NCBI GenBank assembly: GCA_034666665.1 | Contig: JAXDLK010000297.1 | Location: 1-28,750 of the forward strand | DNA: 28,750 nt | Direction: 5' to 3' | From: JAXDLK01 sp034666665 | GTDB taxonomy: Bacteria > Desulfobacterota > Binatia > JACPRU01 | Shown: positions 9,654-17,807 of the stretch, piece after piece | Numbering within the stretch: the first letter of the stretch is position 1 | How the letters are laid out: each line of letters opens with the position of its first letter | Position numbers and translations under genes: made by a program | The notes under the pieces: model-generated | Told to the model about the DNA's origin: nothing | Databases searched by the model: none | The model's input: the letters and a program-made list of their open reading frames with translations, nothing else

Positions 9654-10483
9654 GCAGCAAGCCGAAGCGCTCGAGCGCGAAGAAGCGCGAGACCGCCGAC
9701 GACAGCCAGACCTGGTTCAAGTGCGCCGGCTGCTCCGAGATCTTCTTCCGCAAGGATCTCGAGCGCCGCCTGAACGTCTGCCCGAAATGCGGCTACCACT
9801 TTCGCCTGACGCTCGAGCAGCGATTGATGGTGCTCGTCGACCGCGGCAGCTTCGAGGAGATTGACGCCGACGTCGTCGGTGGCGATCCGCTCGGCTTCCA
9901 CGATTCGAAGCCGTATCCCGAGCGCGTCGCCGCGGCCCGGCGAAAGACGGGTTGGGGCGAGGCGGTGATCACCGGCTTCGCGGAGATCGACGGACGGCGG
10001 ATCGCGGTCGCGCTCTTCGATTTCGCGTTCCTCGGCGGCAGCATGGGCGTCGCGGTGGGGGAGAAGATCACCCGCGTCGCCGAGCGCGCGCTCGCCGAGC
10101 GGTTGCCGCTGCTGATCGTATCCGCGTCCGGCGGCGCCCGCATGCAGGAGGGCGTGCTCTCTCTGATGCAGATGGCGAAGGTGAGCGCGGCGCTCGGACG
10201 GCTCCGCTCCGCCGGTGTGCCCTATCTGTCGGTCCTGACGGATCCCACGACGGGCGGGGTCGCCGCGTCGCTGGCGATGCTCGGCGACGTCAACGTCGCG
10301 GAGCCGGGGGCGCTCATCGGCTTCGCCGGGCCGCGCGTGATCGAGCAGACGATCGGACGTACGCTTCCGGAAGGGTTCCAGACCTCCGAGTTTCTGCTCG
10401 GCCACGGAATGATGGACCTGGTGGTCGAACGGCGGCTGCTCAAGCCGACGCTCGCCCGATTGCTCTCGTGGATGTCGGGATAG
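9650..10483 (+). CDS. accD: Acetyl-CoA carboxylase carboxyltransferase subunit beta
   Basis: AccD with AccA transfers the carboxyl group from carboxybiotin to acetyl-CoA, giving malonyl-CoA for fatty acid synthesis. The 277-residue protein has the bacterial zinc ribbon Cys25-X2-Cys28...Cys44-X2-Cys47 after a Lys/Ser-rich N-terminus. The crotonase-fold carboxyltransferase follows, with GRRIAVALFDFAFLGGSMG, SASGGARMQEGVLSLMQMA, TDPTTGGVAASLAMLGDV and GPRVIEQTIGRTLPEGFQ. The ATG overlaps the trpA stop (ATGA). accA is not in the window. Confidence 0.96.
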   Translation: MSSKPKRSSAKKRETADDSQTWFKCAGCSEIFFRKDLERRLNVCPKCGYHFRLTLEQRLMVLVDRGSFEEIDADVVGGDPLGFHDSKPYPERVAAARRKTGWGEAVITGFAEIDGRRIAVALFDFAFLGGSMGVAVGEKITRVAERALAERLPLLIVSASGGARMQEGVLSLMQMAKVSAALGRLRSAGVPYLSVLTDPTTGGVAASLAMLGDVNVAEPGALIGFAGPRVIEQTIGRTLPEGFQTSEFLLGHGMMDLVVERRLLKPTLARLLSWMSG

Positions 10484-11745
10484 GCGCCTACGAAGCGACG
10501 CTCCGCTGGCTCTACGAGATCGAGGTCGCGCGCGGCTGGGACCTGAAGCTCGAGAGCGTCCGCCGCGCGCTCGCGGTCCTCGGCGACCCGCACACGCGGT
10601 ATCCGTCGCTGCACGTGGCGGGCACGAACGGCAAGGGGTCGACGGCGGCCATCGCCCACTCGGTGCTCGGCCGCATCGGGGTCAAGGCGGGGCTCTACAC
10701 GTCTCCGCACCTGAGCGACTTCACGGAGCGGATCCGCATCGGCGATCAGCCGATCGGACGCGACGACGTGGTACGGCTCGCGGCGCACGTGCGCGCGGCC
10801 GTCGAGCCGGCGGGCGTGGAGCTCACGTTCTTCGAGCTCGCCACGGTGCTGGCCTTCGTCGCCTTCGCCGAGGCGCGCGTCGATGCCGCGGTCGTCGAGG
10901 TCGGTCTCGGCGGACGTCTCGACGCCACCAACGTGATCGTCCCGCGGGCGTCGATCGTGACCACGATCGCGCACGACCACGAGAGCTGGCTCGGCGATAC
11001 GGTGGCCGCGATCGCCGCCGAGAAGGGAGGAATCATCAAGCCCGGCGTTCCTCTGGTGGTGGGGCGCGTCGACGAGGAAGCCGCGGCGGTTCTCGCCGGA
11101 ATCGCCGCCGAGCGGCGGAGCCCGCTCCGCCGCCTGGGCCGTGACTTCGAAGGACGTCCCGCCGGCGACGGCTTCGATTATCGCGGGCGGCGCGCGATCC
11201 GCGGGCTCCGCCTGGGCCTCCGCGGCGCATTCCAGATCGACAATGCCGCCGTCGCCCTCGCCGGCCTCGAAGAGGGCGGCTGGCTCGATGCGGCCGGTGA
11301 CGAGCCGATCCGCGACGGCGTCGTCGAGGTGTGCTGGCCGGGACGGCTCGAGGTCGTCCGCCGCGAGCCCTTGGTGATCGTCGACGGCGCACACAACCCG
11401 GCCGCGGCCGCCGCGGTCGCGCGTGAGATTCCGGCGATCGCCGGCGGGCGCGACGTCCATCTGGTCTTCGGCGTGCTCCGCGACAAACGCTGGGAATCGA
11501 TGGCGGAAGCGCTCGCGCCGGTGATCGCCGACGCGATCGTCGTGCCCGTGGCGGAGCGCCGGTCGGCCGATCCGACGGACGTGGCGCGGGCGTTCGCGGC
11601 GCGCGTTCCGACCCGTACGTCGCACTCTGCGGAGGCCGCGCTCACGGAGCTGCTCGAAGCACCATCCGCCCGCAGCGGAGCAGTGCTCGTCACGGGCTCC
11701 CTCTTTCTCGTCGGCGAGGTGCGCGAATGGCTCGCTCGCCGGTGA
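10468..11745 (+). CDS. folC: Folylpolyglutamate synthase / dihydrofolate synthase
   Basis: FolC adds glutamate to dihydropteroate or folates with ATP. The 425-residue Mur-ligase-type protein has the P-loop GTNGKGS at 52-58, then TSPHLSDFTERIRIG, VEVGLGGRLDATNV, the Mur-like THDH equivalent IAHDHESWLGDT, EKGGIIKPGVP, and in the C-terminal domain VIVDGAHNPAAAAAVA and FGVLRDKRW. GTG 10468 is the best start, inside the end of accD (16-base overlap), with no strong Shine-Dalgarno, so it probably depends on coupled translation. Upstream extension of the frame lies in accD and is not conserved. The accD-folC pair is common in many bacteria. Confidence 0.94.
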   Translation: MDVGIGAYEATLRWLYEIEVARGWDLKLESVRRALAVLGDPHTRYPSLHVAGTNGKGSTAAIAHSVLGRIGVKAGLYTSPHLSDFTERIRIGDQPIGRDDVVRLAAHVRAAVEPAGVELTFFELATVLAFVAFAEARVDAAVVEVGLGGRLDATNVIVPRASIVTTIAHDHESWLGDTVAAIAAEKGGIIKPGVPLVVGRVDEEAAAVLAGIAAERRSPLRRLGRDFEGRPAGDGFDYRGRRAIRGLRLGLRGAFQIDNAAVALAGLEEGGWLDAAGDEPIRDGVVEVCWPGRLEVVRREPLVIVDGAHNPAAAAAVAREIPAIAGGRDVHLVFGVLRDKRWESMAEALAPVIADAIVVPVAERRSADPTDVARAFAARVPTRTSHSAEAALTELLEAPSARSGAVLVTGSLFLVGEVREWLARR

Positions 11746-11854
11746 CGCTGCGCGCGGCAGAGGCCGCCGTCGATCTCGCTCGCGCGAAAAGCTCCGCGTA
11801 TTTGCGAGTTTCCGGCGCGCGTGGTACGACCGCGCCGCTCCGGCGGGCGGTCCG

Positions 11855-14800
11855 ATGAATCGGGGGACGACGACGCTTCGCACCACCCTGCTCCTCTTCG
11901 TGTGCCTCGCCGTCTCCGGGGGCCGTCTCGCCGCCGGAGCCGAGGAACCGCAGGCGCGAAGCTTCGCGGACCTGCAGGTTCGGTCGACCGAGACCGCCAC
12001 CGAGGTACGCTTCGATCTCCCGGCGCGATTCGAGCTCCAGGACCGGACGCAGAAGCGGCCGGGCGAGATCACCGTCGACGAGGTGCGCCTGTTCTTCCCG
12101 GGCGTGACGCTCGAGCGTTCGCGCCTGGTCACGGTCGGCGACCGCATCGTCGAGGAGGCGCGGCTCTTCAACGAAGGCGGCGGCGTGGTTCTCACGGTCG
12201 TCGTGCGTCGGCCGGTCCACTACGAGGTCGACCGCAAGGGCACGCGGTTCCGCTTGCGGGTCGAGCCCGGCACCCTGCTCGCCGAGGAACCGGAGACGCC
12301 CGACCGCGAGAAGGCGCCGACGGCTCGCCGGCGTCCGGGCATCGCACCCAAGGTCGCGGTTCAAGAGCTCCGCGCCGGCGAGGGGCTGACGGTCGATGCG
12401 CAGCAGATCACGTATGATCAGGAGAAGAACGAGATCGTCGCCCGCGGACAGGTGACGATCGCGCGGGCCGGGTCGCTCCTGACGGCGGACGAGGTGCGCG
12501 TGAACCGCGACACCAAGATCGCCACCGCGCGAGGCAACGTCGAGTTCACCGACCCGCAAGGCACCGTGCGCGCACGGCAGTTCCGCGTCGACCTCACGGA
12601 GGAGACGGGTACGATGCTCGACGCGCAGGCCTATTTCCCGGCGAACCAGCTGACGATCAAGGGACGACAGTTCGACAAGTCCTACGGCCAGACTTACAGC
12701 ATCCAAGACGGCTCCTTCACCACGTGTCAGTGCGGCGCGGGGGCGCCGAGCTGGAGCGTCGCCGGCGACAAGGTCGACATCACGCTCGACGGCTACGGGC
12801 TGGTGAAGGGCGGCACCTTCCGGGTGATGGACACGCCGATCCTCTACCTCCCATGGGCGGCGTTCCCGGCGAAGCGTACGCGGCAGACCGGGCTCCTGGC
12901 GCCGCAGCTCGGCTACTCGCAGAAGCGCGGCTTCGAGTACCTGCAGCCCCTCTACGTGACGCTCAACAAGAGCGCCGACGCGACGTTCAGCGTCGACGTG
13001 GAGACGCAGGCCCGCGTCGGCGGCATCGGCGAATACCGCTGGGCGCTCGACCCCGAATCCAAGGGCGCGATCGACGCGGCGATCTTCGACGAGACCATCC
13101 GCGGCGACGAGGAAGACGACATCGTCAACGAGCGGGTCGCGGATCCCCAGATCCCGGACCAGCGCTGGAGCGTGACGGCTACGGCGAAGCAGAACCTCCC
13201 CTTCGGGATGAGCGGCTTCGTCGATGCGCTCGCCGTGAGCGACGACTTCTATCTGCGCGAGATCCCCACGTTCTCGTTCGATCCGGAGTACGAGCGGACG
13301 CTGCGTACGAGCCGGTTCTCGTCCACCCGCGGCGGCATGTACAAGCTGTGGGATCGCGCGGTGCTGATCGGCGAAGCCGTCTACTACCAGGACTTCATCC
13401 AGGAGGACGACCTAACCCTGCAGCGCCTGCCGCAGATGACGTTCTACGGCTCGCAGCGCTTCCTCGATCGACACGTGAAGGTGCGAATGAACGCGGAAGC
13501 GGTGAACTTCCAGCGGAACCAGGGCTTCGACGGTCCCCGCGCCGATCTCTTCCCCTCTCTCGAGGTTCCGTTCCGCTTCCGGTCCTTCTTCCGCGGCACC
13601 ACGGGAATCGGCTTCCGCGAGACCGCGTACTATCTGAGCAACCAAGACGTCCTGCTGCCGGTGTCGCAGCGGGGCGGTGTGCAGATGGGCACCGATGCCG
13701 GGACCGGCACCGGGACCGGGACGGCGACGGGCGCGACTCCGGGGACCACCACGGATCCGAACGCTCCGGCGCTGCTTCTGAACGACACCTCGCCGACGCG
13801 TGAGCTCTTCCAAGCGAACGCCGGTATCGGCACCGAGCTCTTTCGTGTCTTCGAGGTGAACGGTGAGGACGTGAGCAAGCTGAAGCACACGCTCGAGCCG
13901 CAGGTGCGATATGTCTTCATCCCAGACGTCGACCAAAATGATCTGCCGATCTACGACTTCACCGATCGCATCAACCAGCGGAACCTCTTCACCTACGGCT
14001 TCACCAGCCGCCTGCTCGCGAAGCTCACGCACGTTCCCACGAAGGATTCCCAGCCGCTCGGGCCGGGCGATCTGAATTCCTTCACCGGCGCGTCGCGGGC
14101 GCCGTTCGGCGACGAGCGGACGCCCGGGACGCGCGGGATCTTCGACCAGCCGGAGATCGGCGACCGCGATCGCGACCGCGAGGAGGACGAGGGGACAGAC
14201 ACCGAAGAGGGAACCGCGCGGGCGCGGCGGCGCGCGGAGCGTGAGGACGAGGAGGGCATCTCCCACGTCGTCGAGTGGGCGCAGTTCTCGCTCTACCAGA
14301 GCTACGATCTCGACGAGAGCTTGCGGACCGACCGTACCGACCATCTCTCGGACGCCGACGTCGGGCTGCGGATCAATCCGGTCGATTACTTCTCGTTGCT
14401 GACGAGCTCGGCGATCGACTCGCGCGAGGCGATCATCGACGCGGCGAACGTCGGCTTCCTGCTGCGCGACCCGCGTCCCCGGAGCCCCTACGGCTTCCTG
14501 CAATCCGGCGGGCGCGCCTCGGTGGCGATCTCCTACCGCTTCATCAGCAATCAAACGCTGCAGGAGCTCGACGGCGGCGTGATGGTGCCGTTCGCGGATA
14601 CGCTCTCCGCCTTCTACCAGACGCGCTACGACGCGCTCGCGCGAGAGTTCCTCGAGAACCGCTTCGGCTTCCGGCTGATCTCCCAGTGCCAGTGCTGGAT
14701 CTTCGACTTCTACGCCGTGGATCAAGCGAACCCCGACGAGTTCGGCGTGCGCACGCAGGTAACGCTCGTCGGTCTCGGCTCCATTGGCCGCACGCGATAA
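11855..14800 (+). CDS. lptD: LPS assembly outer-membrane protein LptD with AMIN-like N-terminus
   Basis: LptD forms, with LptE, the outer-membrane translocon that inserts lipopolysaccharide. The 981-residue protein starts with a signal peptide (about 1-29, ending GGRLAAGA). Residues 33-139 resemble an AMIN domain, an addition not usual in LptD. An OstA/LptA-like beta-jellyroll follows (about 178-290: DAQQITYDQEKNEIVARGQV), then the barrel (from about 330, with DTPILYLPWAAFP and TGLLAPQLGYS). CQC at 291-293 and CQC at 945-947 could form the inter-domain disulfides known from LptD. Two low-complexity inserts occur: Gly/Thr repeats from about 612 and an acidic/Arg stretch at about 770-802. It is longer than the E. 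coli protein. It begins 109 nt after folC; whether it shares that transcript is unclear. Confidence 0.93.
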   Translation: MNRGTTTLRTTLLLFVCLAVSGGRLAAGAEEPQARSFADLQVRSTETATEVRFDLPARFELQDRTQKRPGEITVDEVRLFFPGVTLERSRLVTVGDRIVEEARLFNEGGGVVLTVVVRRPVHYEVDRKGTRFRLRVEPGTLLAEEPETPDREKAPTARRRPGIAPKVAVQELRAGEGLTVDAQQITYDQEKNEIVARGQVTIARAGSLLTADEVRVNRDTKIATARGNVEFTDPQGTVRARQFRVDLTEETGTMLDAQAYFPANQLTIKGRQFDKSYGQTYSIQDGSFTTCQCGAGAPSWSVAGDKVDITLDGYGLVKGGTFRVMDTPILYLPWAAFPAKRTRQTGLLAPQLGYSQKRGFEYLQPLYVTLNKSADATFSVDVETQARVGGIGEYRWALDPESKGAIDAAIFDETIRGDEEDDIVNERVADPQIPDQRWSVTATAKQNLPFGMSGFVDALAVSDDFYLREIPTFSFDPEYERTLRTSRFSSTRGGMYKLWDRAVLIGEAVYYQDFIQEDDLTLQRLPQMTFYGSQRFLDRHVKVRMNAEAVNFQRNQGFDGPRADLFPSLEVPFRFRSFFRGTTGIGFRETAYYLSNQDVLLPVSQRGGVQMGTDAGTGTGTGTATGATPGTTTDPNAPALLLNDTSPTRELFQANAGIGTELFRVFEVNGEDVSKLKHTLEPQVRYVFIPDVDQNDLPIYDFTDRINQRNLFTYGFTSRLLAKLTHVPTKDSQPLGPGDLNSFTGASRAPFGDERTPGTRGIFDQPEIGDRDRDREEDEGTDTEEGTARARRRAEREDEEGISHVVEWAQFSLYQSYDLDESLRTDRTDHLSDADVGLRINPVDYFSLLTSSAIDSREAIIDAANVGFLLRDPRPRSPYGFLQSGGRASVAISYRFISNQTLQELDGGVMVPFADTLSAFYQTRYDALAREFLENRFGFRLISQCQCWIFDFYAVDQANPDEFGVRTQVTLVGLGSIGRTR

Positions 14801-14818
14801 ACCCCGGTCCGAGCCGGC

Positions 14819-14855
14819 GGCGCCAGAAAGCTCCTCGCCAGCTCGGAGCGGCGCC
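14819..14855. repeat. Compound inverted repeat downstream of lptD
   Basis: GGCGCC (14819-14824) and GCTCC (14830-14834) pair with GGAGC (14845-14849) and GGCGCC (14850-14855), giving 11 possible base pairs with a 5-nt bulge and a 10-nt loop. It lies 18 nt after the lptD stop. There is no T-run after it, so it is not a standard intrinsic terminator; it may still end or stabilise the lptD message. Confidence 0.3.
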
Positions 14856-14968
14856 ATCGTGCGCCCGCGAGCTCTTCTGCGAGCGCGTTCGGAGAGTGGG
14901 GTCGGCGAAGGAGTCTCCGCCGCGAACGATCCGTGGCGCAGACTCCAGGGGGACGGTCCACGCCGTCG

Positions 14969-15697
14969 ATGAAAGGCGTCATCCTGGCGGGCGGGCTGGG
15001 CTCGCGCCTCCATCCCCTGACGCGGGTGACGAACAAGCACCTGTTGCCGGTCTACGACAAGCCGATGATCTTCTATCCTCTGCAGGCGCTGATCAACGCG
15101 GGGATCGAGGAGATCCTGATCGTGACCGGCGGCAGCAACGCCGGGGACTTCCTGCGGCTGCTGCGGAACGGCAAGGAGTTCGGCCTCAGGCACCTGCACT
15201 ACGCCTACCAGGAAGGGGAGGGCGGCATCGCGGCAGCGCTGTCGCTCGCCGAGCACTTCGCCGAGGGCGGGAAGATCTGCGTGATCCTCGGCGACAACAT
15301 CATCGAACGGAACATCCGGCGCGCCGCCGATCGCTTCCGGCGCCAGGCGGCCGGCGCGAAGCTCTTGCTCAAGAAGGTCCCGGACCCCGAACGCTTCGGG
15401 GTGCCGGTTCTCCGCGGGGACAAGGTCGTGCGCATCGAGGAGAAGCCGAAGCGGCCGCCGAGCCGCTACGCCGTCACCGGCATCTACTTCTACGACGGCA
15501 CGGTGTTCGCGAAGATCGCCGACGTCCATCCGTCGAAGCGGGGGGAGCTCGAGATCACGGACGTGAACAACCTCTTCATCGAGGCCGGGCAGATGACCTA
15601 CGAGTTTCTCACCGGGTGGTGGACGGACGCGGGGACGTTCGAGTCGTTACACCACGCGAGCAACCTGGTTGCACGCGGCGGCGCGAACAAGCGGTGA
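14969..15697 (+). CDS. rfbA: Glucose-1-phosphate thymidylyltransferase, short form
   Basis: The protein makes dTDP-glucose (or a related NDP-sugar) from sugar-1-phosphate and dTTP. The 242 residues begin with the nucleotidyltransferase signature MKGVILAGGLGSRLHPLT, followed by NKHLLPVYDKPMIFYPLQAL, LGDNIIERN (metal-binding Asp) and IEEKPKRPPSRYAVTGIYFY. It is shorter than the roughly 290-residue RmlA of enterics, lacking the usual C-terminal part, as in a known short subgroup. I start at ATG 14969 because the signature begins there; GTG 14933 would add 12 unconserved residues. With rfbB downstream, dTDP-glucose is the likely product. Confidence 0.88.
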   Translation: MKGVILAGGLGSRLHPLTRVTNKHLLPVYDKPMIFYPLQALINAGIEEILIVTGGSNAGDFLRLLRNGKEFGLRHLHYAYQEGEGGIAAALSLAEHFAEGGKICVILGDNIIERNIRRAADRFRRQAAGAKLLLKKVPDPERFGVPVLRGDKVVRIEEKPKRPPSRYAVTGIYFYDGTVFAKIADVHPSKRGELEITDVNNLFIEAGQMTYEFLTGWWTDAGTFESLHHASNLVARGGANKR

Positions 15698-15826
15698 TCG
15701 GTCGGGGGGACGTCTGGTGCGCGAGGCCTCACTTTCTGCACAGGCGCCGCAGAGTGTGCGCAGCACGGAAGAACGGATCAACACAGGCGGGTTGCTGAGG
15801 CGAGGCACTCCGCGCTCCGCGCGGTG

Positions 15827-15875
15827 GCTGGATATTCCGCTCGGCCCAAAAAGCGGACCGATCGGAATATCCAGC
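15827..15875. repeat. Perfect 13-bp inverted repeat in the rfbA-rfbC gap
   Basis: GCTGGATATTCCG at 15827-15839 is the exact reverse complement of 15863-15875. After one mismatch the stem continues with TCGG (15841-15844) and CCGA (15858-15861), leaving a 13-nt loop with AAAAA. The arms are AT-richer than the surroundings. No T-tract follows. The surrounding gap, 15698-15968 (271 bp), has no gene I can support: open frames exist on both strands there but show no recognisable protein. The element could be an operator, an mRNA hairpin or a REP-like palindrome. Confidence 0.75.
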
Positions 15876-15968
15876 GTCACACGGAATGCGGCCAGTCACG
15901 GGGAGACCGAGGCGTTCCTGGAGGGTAGGTTCGACTCGCCGGAGTACAGCAGGTAGAGACTTCTCCCC

Positions 15969-16424
15969 ATGATCCGGGACGTACACGTGAAGCGGCTGAT
16001 CGTGCACAGCGACGACCGCGGCTCGCTGATGGAGGTGCTGCGCGCCGACGACCCCTTCTTCGAGTCGATCACCCAGACGACGTTCACGGTCGCGTACCCG
16101 GGAGTGATCAAGGCGTTCCACTGGCACCGCAAGCAGAAGGACGTCTGGTTCTTCTCCGCGGGGATGGCGCAGGTGGTGGTCTACGACTTGCGCGAGGATT
16201 CACCGACGCGGGGCGAAACGAACGTCTTCTACATGGGCGAGCGGAATCCGCTGCTGCTGTCGATTCCCGAGTACGTCGCCCACGGCTACCGCGTGCTCGG
16301 CACCGCGCCGGCGGCGCTCTTCTACCACACCACCAAGACGTACGATCCGAGCGACCCCGACGAGGAACGCATCCCGCACGATTCCCCGGAGATCGGCTTC
16401 GACTGGTCGACGCGACCGCGATAG
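15969..16424 (+). CDS. RmlC-family sugar epimerase (dTDP-4-dehydrorhamnose 3,5-epimerase-like)
   Basis: The 151-residue single-domain cupin has the RmlC pattern: DDRGSLMEVLRADDPFF near the start, VIKAFHWHRKQKDVWF (position of the catalytic His), VVYDLREDSPTRGET, LSIPEYVAHGYRVLG, and a C-terminal TKTYDPSDPDEERIPHD ending in GFDW. RmlC enzymes epimerise C3 and/or C5 of dTDP-4-keto-6-deoxyglucose, the product of RmlB encoded next door. The protein is shorter and more divergent than classical RmlC (about 180 residues), so it may act on one carbon only or on another dTDP-keto sugar. ATG 15969 has only a weak GGTAG upstream. rfbB begins 10 nt after its stop. Confidence 0.8.
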   Translation: MIRDVHVKRLIVHSDDRGSLMEVLRADDPFFESITQTTFTVAYPGVIKAFHWHRKQKDVWFFSAGMAQVVVYDLREDSPTRGETNVFYMGERNPLLLSIPEYVAHGYRVLGTAPAALFYHTTKTYDPSDPDEERIPHDSPEIGFDWSTRPR

Positions 16425-16434
16425 GGGCGGGGTC

Positions 16435-17451
16435 ATGAAGCTCCTGGTGACGGGCGGAGCCGGATTCATCGGCTCGAACTTCGTTCGCCACGTGCTCCGC
16501 GAGCGGAGCGACGTGGAAGTGGTCACCCTCGACGCGCTCACGTACGCGGGGAACCTCGCGAACCTCGCGGACGTCGCGGGTGACCCCCGCCACGAGTTCG
16601 TCCGCGGCGACATCACCGATGCCGCGGCTGTCCGGCGGCTCGTCGAGCGCGGCATCGATGCGGTGGTGCACTTCGCCGCCGAGAGCCACGTCGACCGCTC
16701 GATCGAGGACCCCGAGGTCTTCCTCAAGACCAACCTGATCGGCACGCACGTGCTGCTCGATGCCGCCCGCCGCGCGCGGGTGCGGCGCTTCCTGCACGTG
16801 TCCACCGACGAGGTGTACGGCAGCCTCGGCGCGGAGGGAAAGTTCACCGAGGACTCGCCGCTCCGCCCCGGCAGCCCCTATGCCGCGAGCAAGGCAGCGG
16901 CGGATTTGCTCGTGCTCGCCTGCGTCAACACCTACGGCATCGACGCGGTGATCACGCGCTCGTCGAACAACTTCGGACCGTACCAGTTCCCCGAGAAGGT
17001 GATTCCGCTGTTCGTCACCAACGCCCTCGCGGACGAGCCGCTGCCGCTCTACGGAGACGGCGGCAACGTGCGGGACTGGATCCACGTCGAGGATCACTGT
17101 GCGGCGCTGCTGCTGCTCGTCGACCGCGGGCGTTCGGGCCAGGTCTACAACGTGAGCGCCAGCGAGGAGCACACGAATCGGCAGCTGACGGCCGCGATCC
17201 TCCGCCGCCTCGGCAAGCCGGAGACCCTGATTCGTCTGGTGGCCGACCGGCCCGGCCATGACCGGCGGTATGCGCTCGATGCCGGCAAGCTCCGGCGCGA
17301 GACGGGATGGGAGCCGCGGCGTCGGTTCGACGAGGCGCTCGAGGGGACGATCGCCTGGTACCGTGAGAACGAGGGCTGGTGGCGAGCGGTCAAGAGCGGC
17401 GAGTACCGCCGCTTCTACGAACAATGGTACGGGGGACGGCTACGCGCATGA
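16435..17451 (+). CDS. rfbB: dTDP-glucose 4,6-dehydratase
   Basis: RmlB converts dTDP-glucose to dTDP-4-keto-6-deoxyglucose with bound NAD. The 338-residue extended short-chain dehydrogenase has the NAD motif GGAGFIGSNFV at the N-terminus, HFAAESHVDRSI, the dehydratase triad STDEVYG (Thr-Asp-Glu), catalytic YAASK, SSNNFGPYQFPEKVIP and the substrate-binding NVRDWIHVEDHC. Length and motifs are standard. GGGGCGGGG precedes the ATG. It overlaps the following cupin gene by 4 bases (ATGA). With rfbA and the epimerase it forms three of the four dTDP-L-rhamnose steps; no rmlD reductase is in the window. Confidence 0.95.
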   Translation: MKLLVTGGAGFIGSNFVRHVLRERSDVEVVTLDALTYAGNLANLADVAGDPRHEFVRGDITDAAAVRRLVERGIDAVVHFAAESHVDRSIEDPEVFLKTNLIGTHVLLDAARRARVRRFLHVSTDEVYGSLGAEGKFTEDSPLRPGSPYAASKAAADLLVLACVNTYGIDAVITRSSNNFGPYQFPEKVIPLFVTNALADEPLPLYGDGGNVRDWIHVEDHCAALLLLVDRGRSGQVYNVSASEEHTNRQLTAAILRRLGKPETLIRLVADRPGHDRRYALDAGKLRRETGWEPRRRFDEALEGTIAWYRENEGWWRAVKSGEYRRFYEQWYGGRLRA

Positions 17452-17807
17452 GCGACCGGGTGGACAAGCCTTGGGGCCACGAGCTGATCTGGGCACGGAC
17501 GGACCGTTACGTAGGAAAGATCCTGCACATCCGCGCCGGCGAGTCGCTGAGCCTGCAGTATCACCGGGTGAAGGACGAGACGATCCGGCTGCTCTCGGGG
17601 CGCATGCGATTTCAGACGATCACCGCCGAGGGCGAGGCGGGAGAGCGGGAGATGACCGGCGGGGACGTCGCGCACATCCCGCCGGGGCTCCGCCATCGGA
17701 TGACGGCGGTCGAAGACACCGACGTGCTCGAGGTGTCGACCCCCGAGCTCGACGACGTCGTCCGGCTCGAGGACCGCTACGGCCGCGTGGAGAAACCTCA
17801 TGGCTGA
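17448..17807 (+). CDS. Cupin protein, mannose-6-phosphate isomerase-like
   Basis: A 119-residue single-domain cupin resembling the C-terminal domain of type II phosphomannose isomerases. It opens DKPWGHELIWARTDRYVGK, then IRAGESLSLQYHRVKDETI (first cupin motif, with fewer His than the usual HHHR..EH) and GDVAHIPPGLRHRM (second motif). It sits between rfbB and gmd, overlapping both (4 and 8 bases). Gmd needs GDP-mannose, so a role in mannose-phosphate isomerisation is plausible but unproven; many such small cupins are uncharacterised. ATG 17448 is chosen over upstream starts within rfbB because the conserved part begins here. Confidence 0.8.
   Translation: MSDRVDKPWGHELIWARTDRYVGKILHIRAGESLSLQYHRVKDETIRLLSGRMRFQTITAEGEAGEREMTGGDVAHIPPGLRHRMTAVEDTDVLEVSTPELDDVVRLEDRYGRVEKPHG

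Noticed and set aside
11727..11858. 43-codon frame from within the folC end to the lptD start, ending ATGA on lptD
   Set aside because: The overlap is suggestive of coupling, but the peptide is Ala/Arg-rich, has no ribosome site and no recognisable feature; probably chance.
10222..12195. Long minus-strand open frame over accD, folC and the lptD start
   Set aside because: It spans three well-identified + strand genes and has Arg/Ser-rich, non-family sequence.
13412..15529. 705-codon minus-strand frame opposite lptD and rfbA
   Set aside because: A shadow frame: lptD and rfbA are unmistakable on the + strand and the antisense product lacks domains.
15669..15956. Open frames on both strands through the 15698-15968 gap
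   Set aside because: Similar peptide pieces on the two strands (IPLGPKSGPIGIS and IPIGPLFGPSGIS) come from the palindrome itself; no family resemblance.
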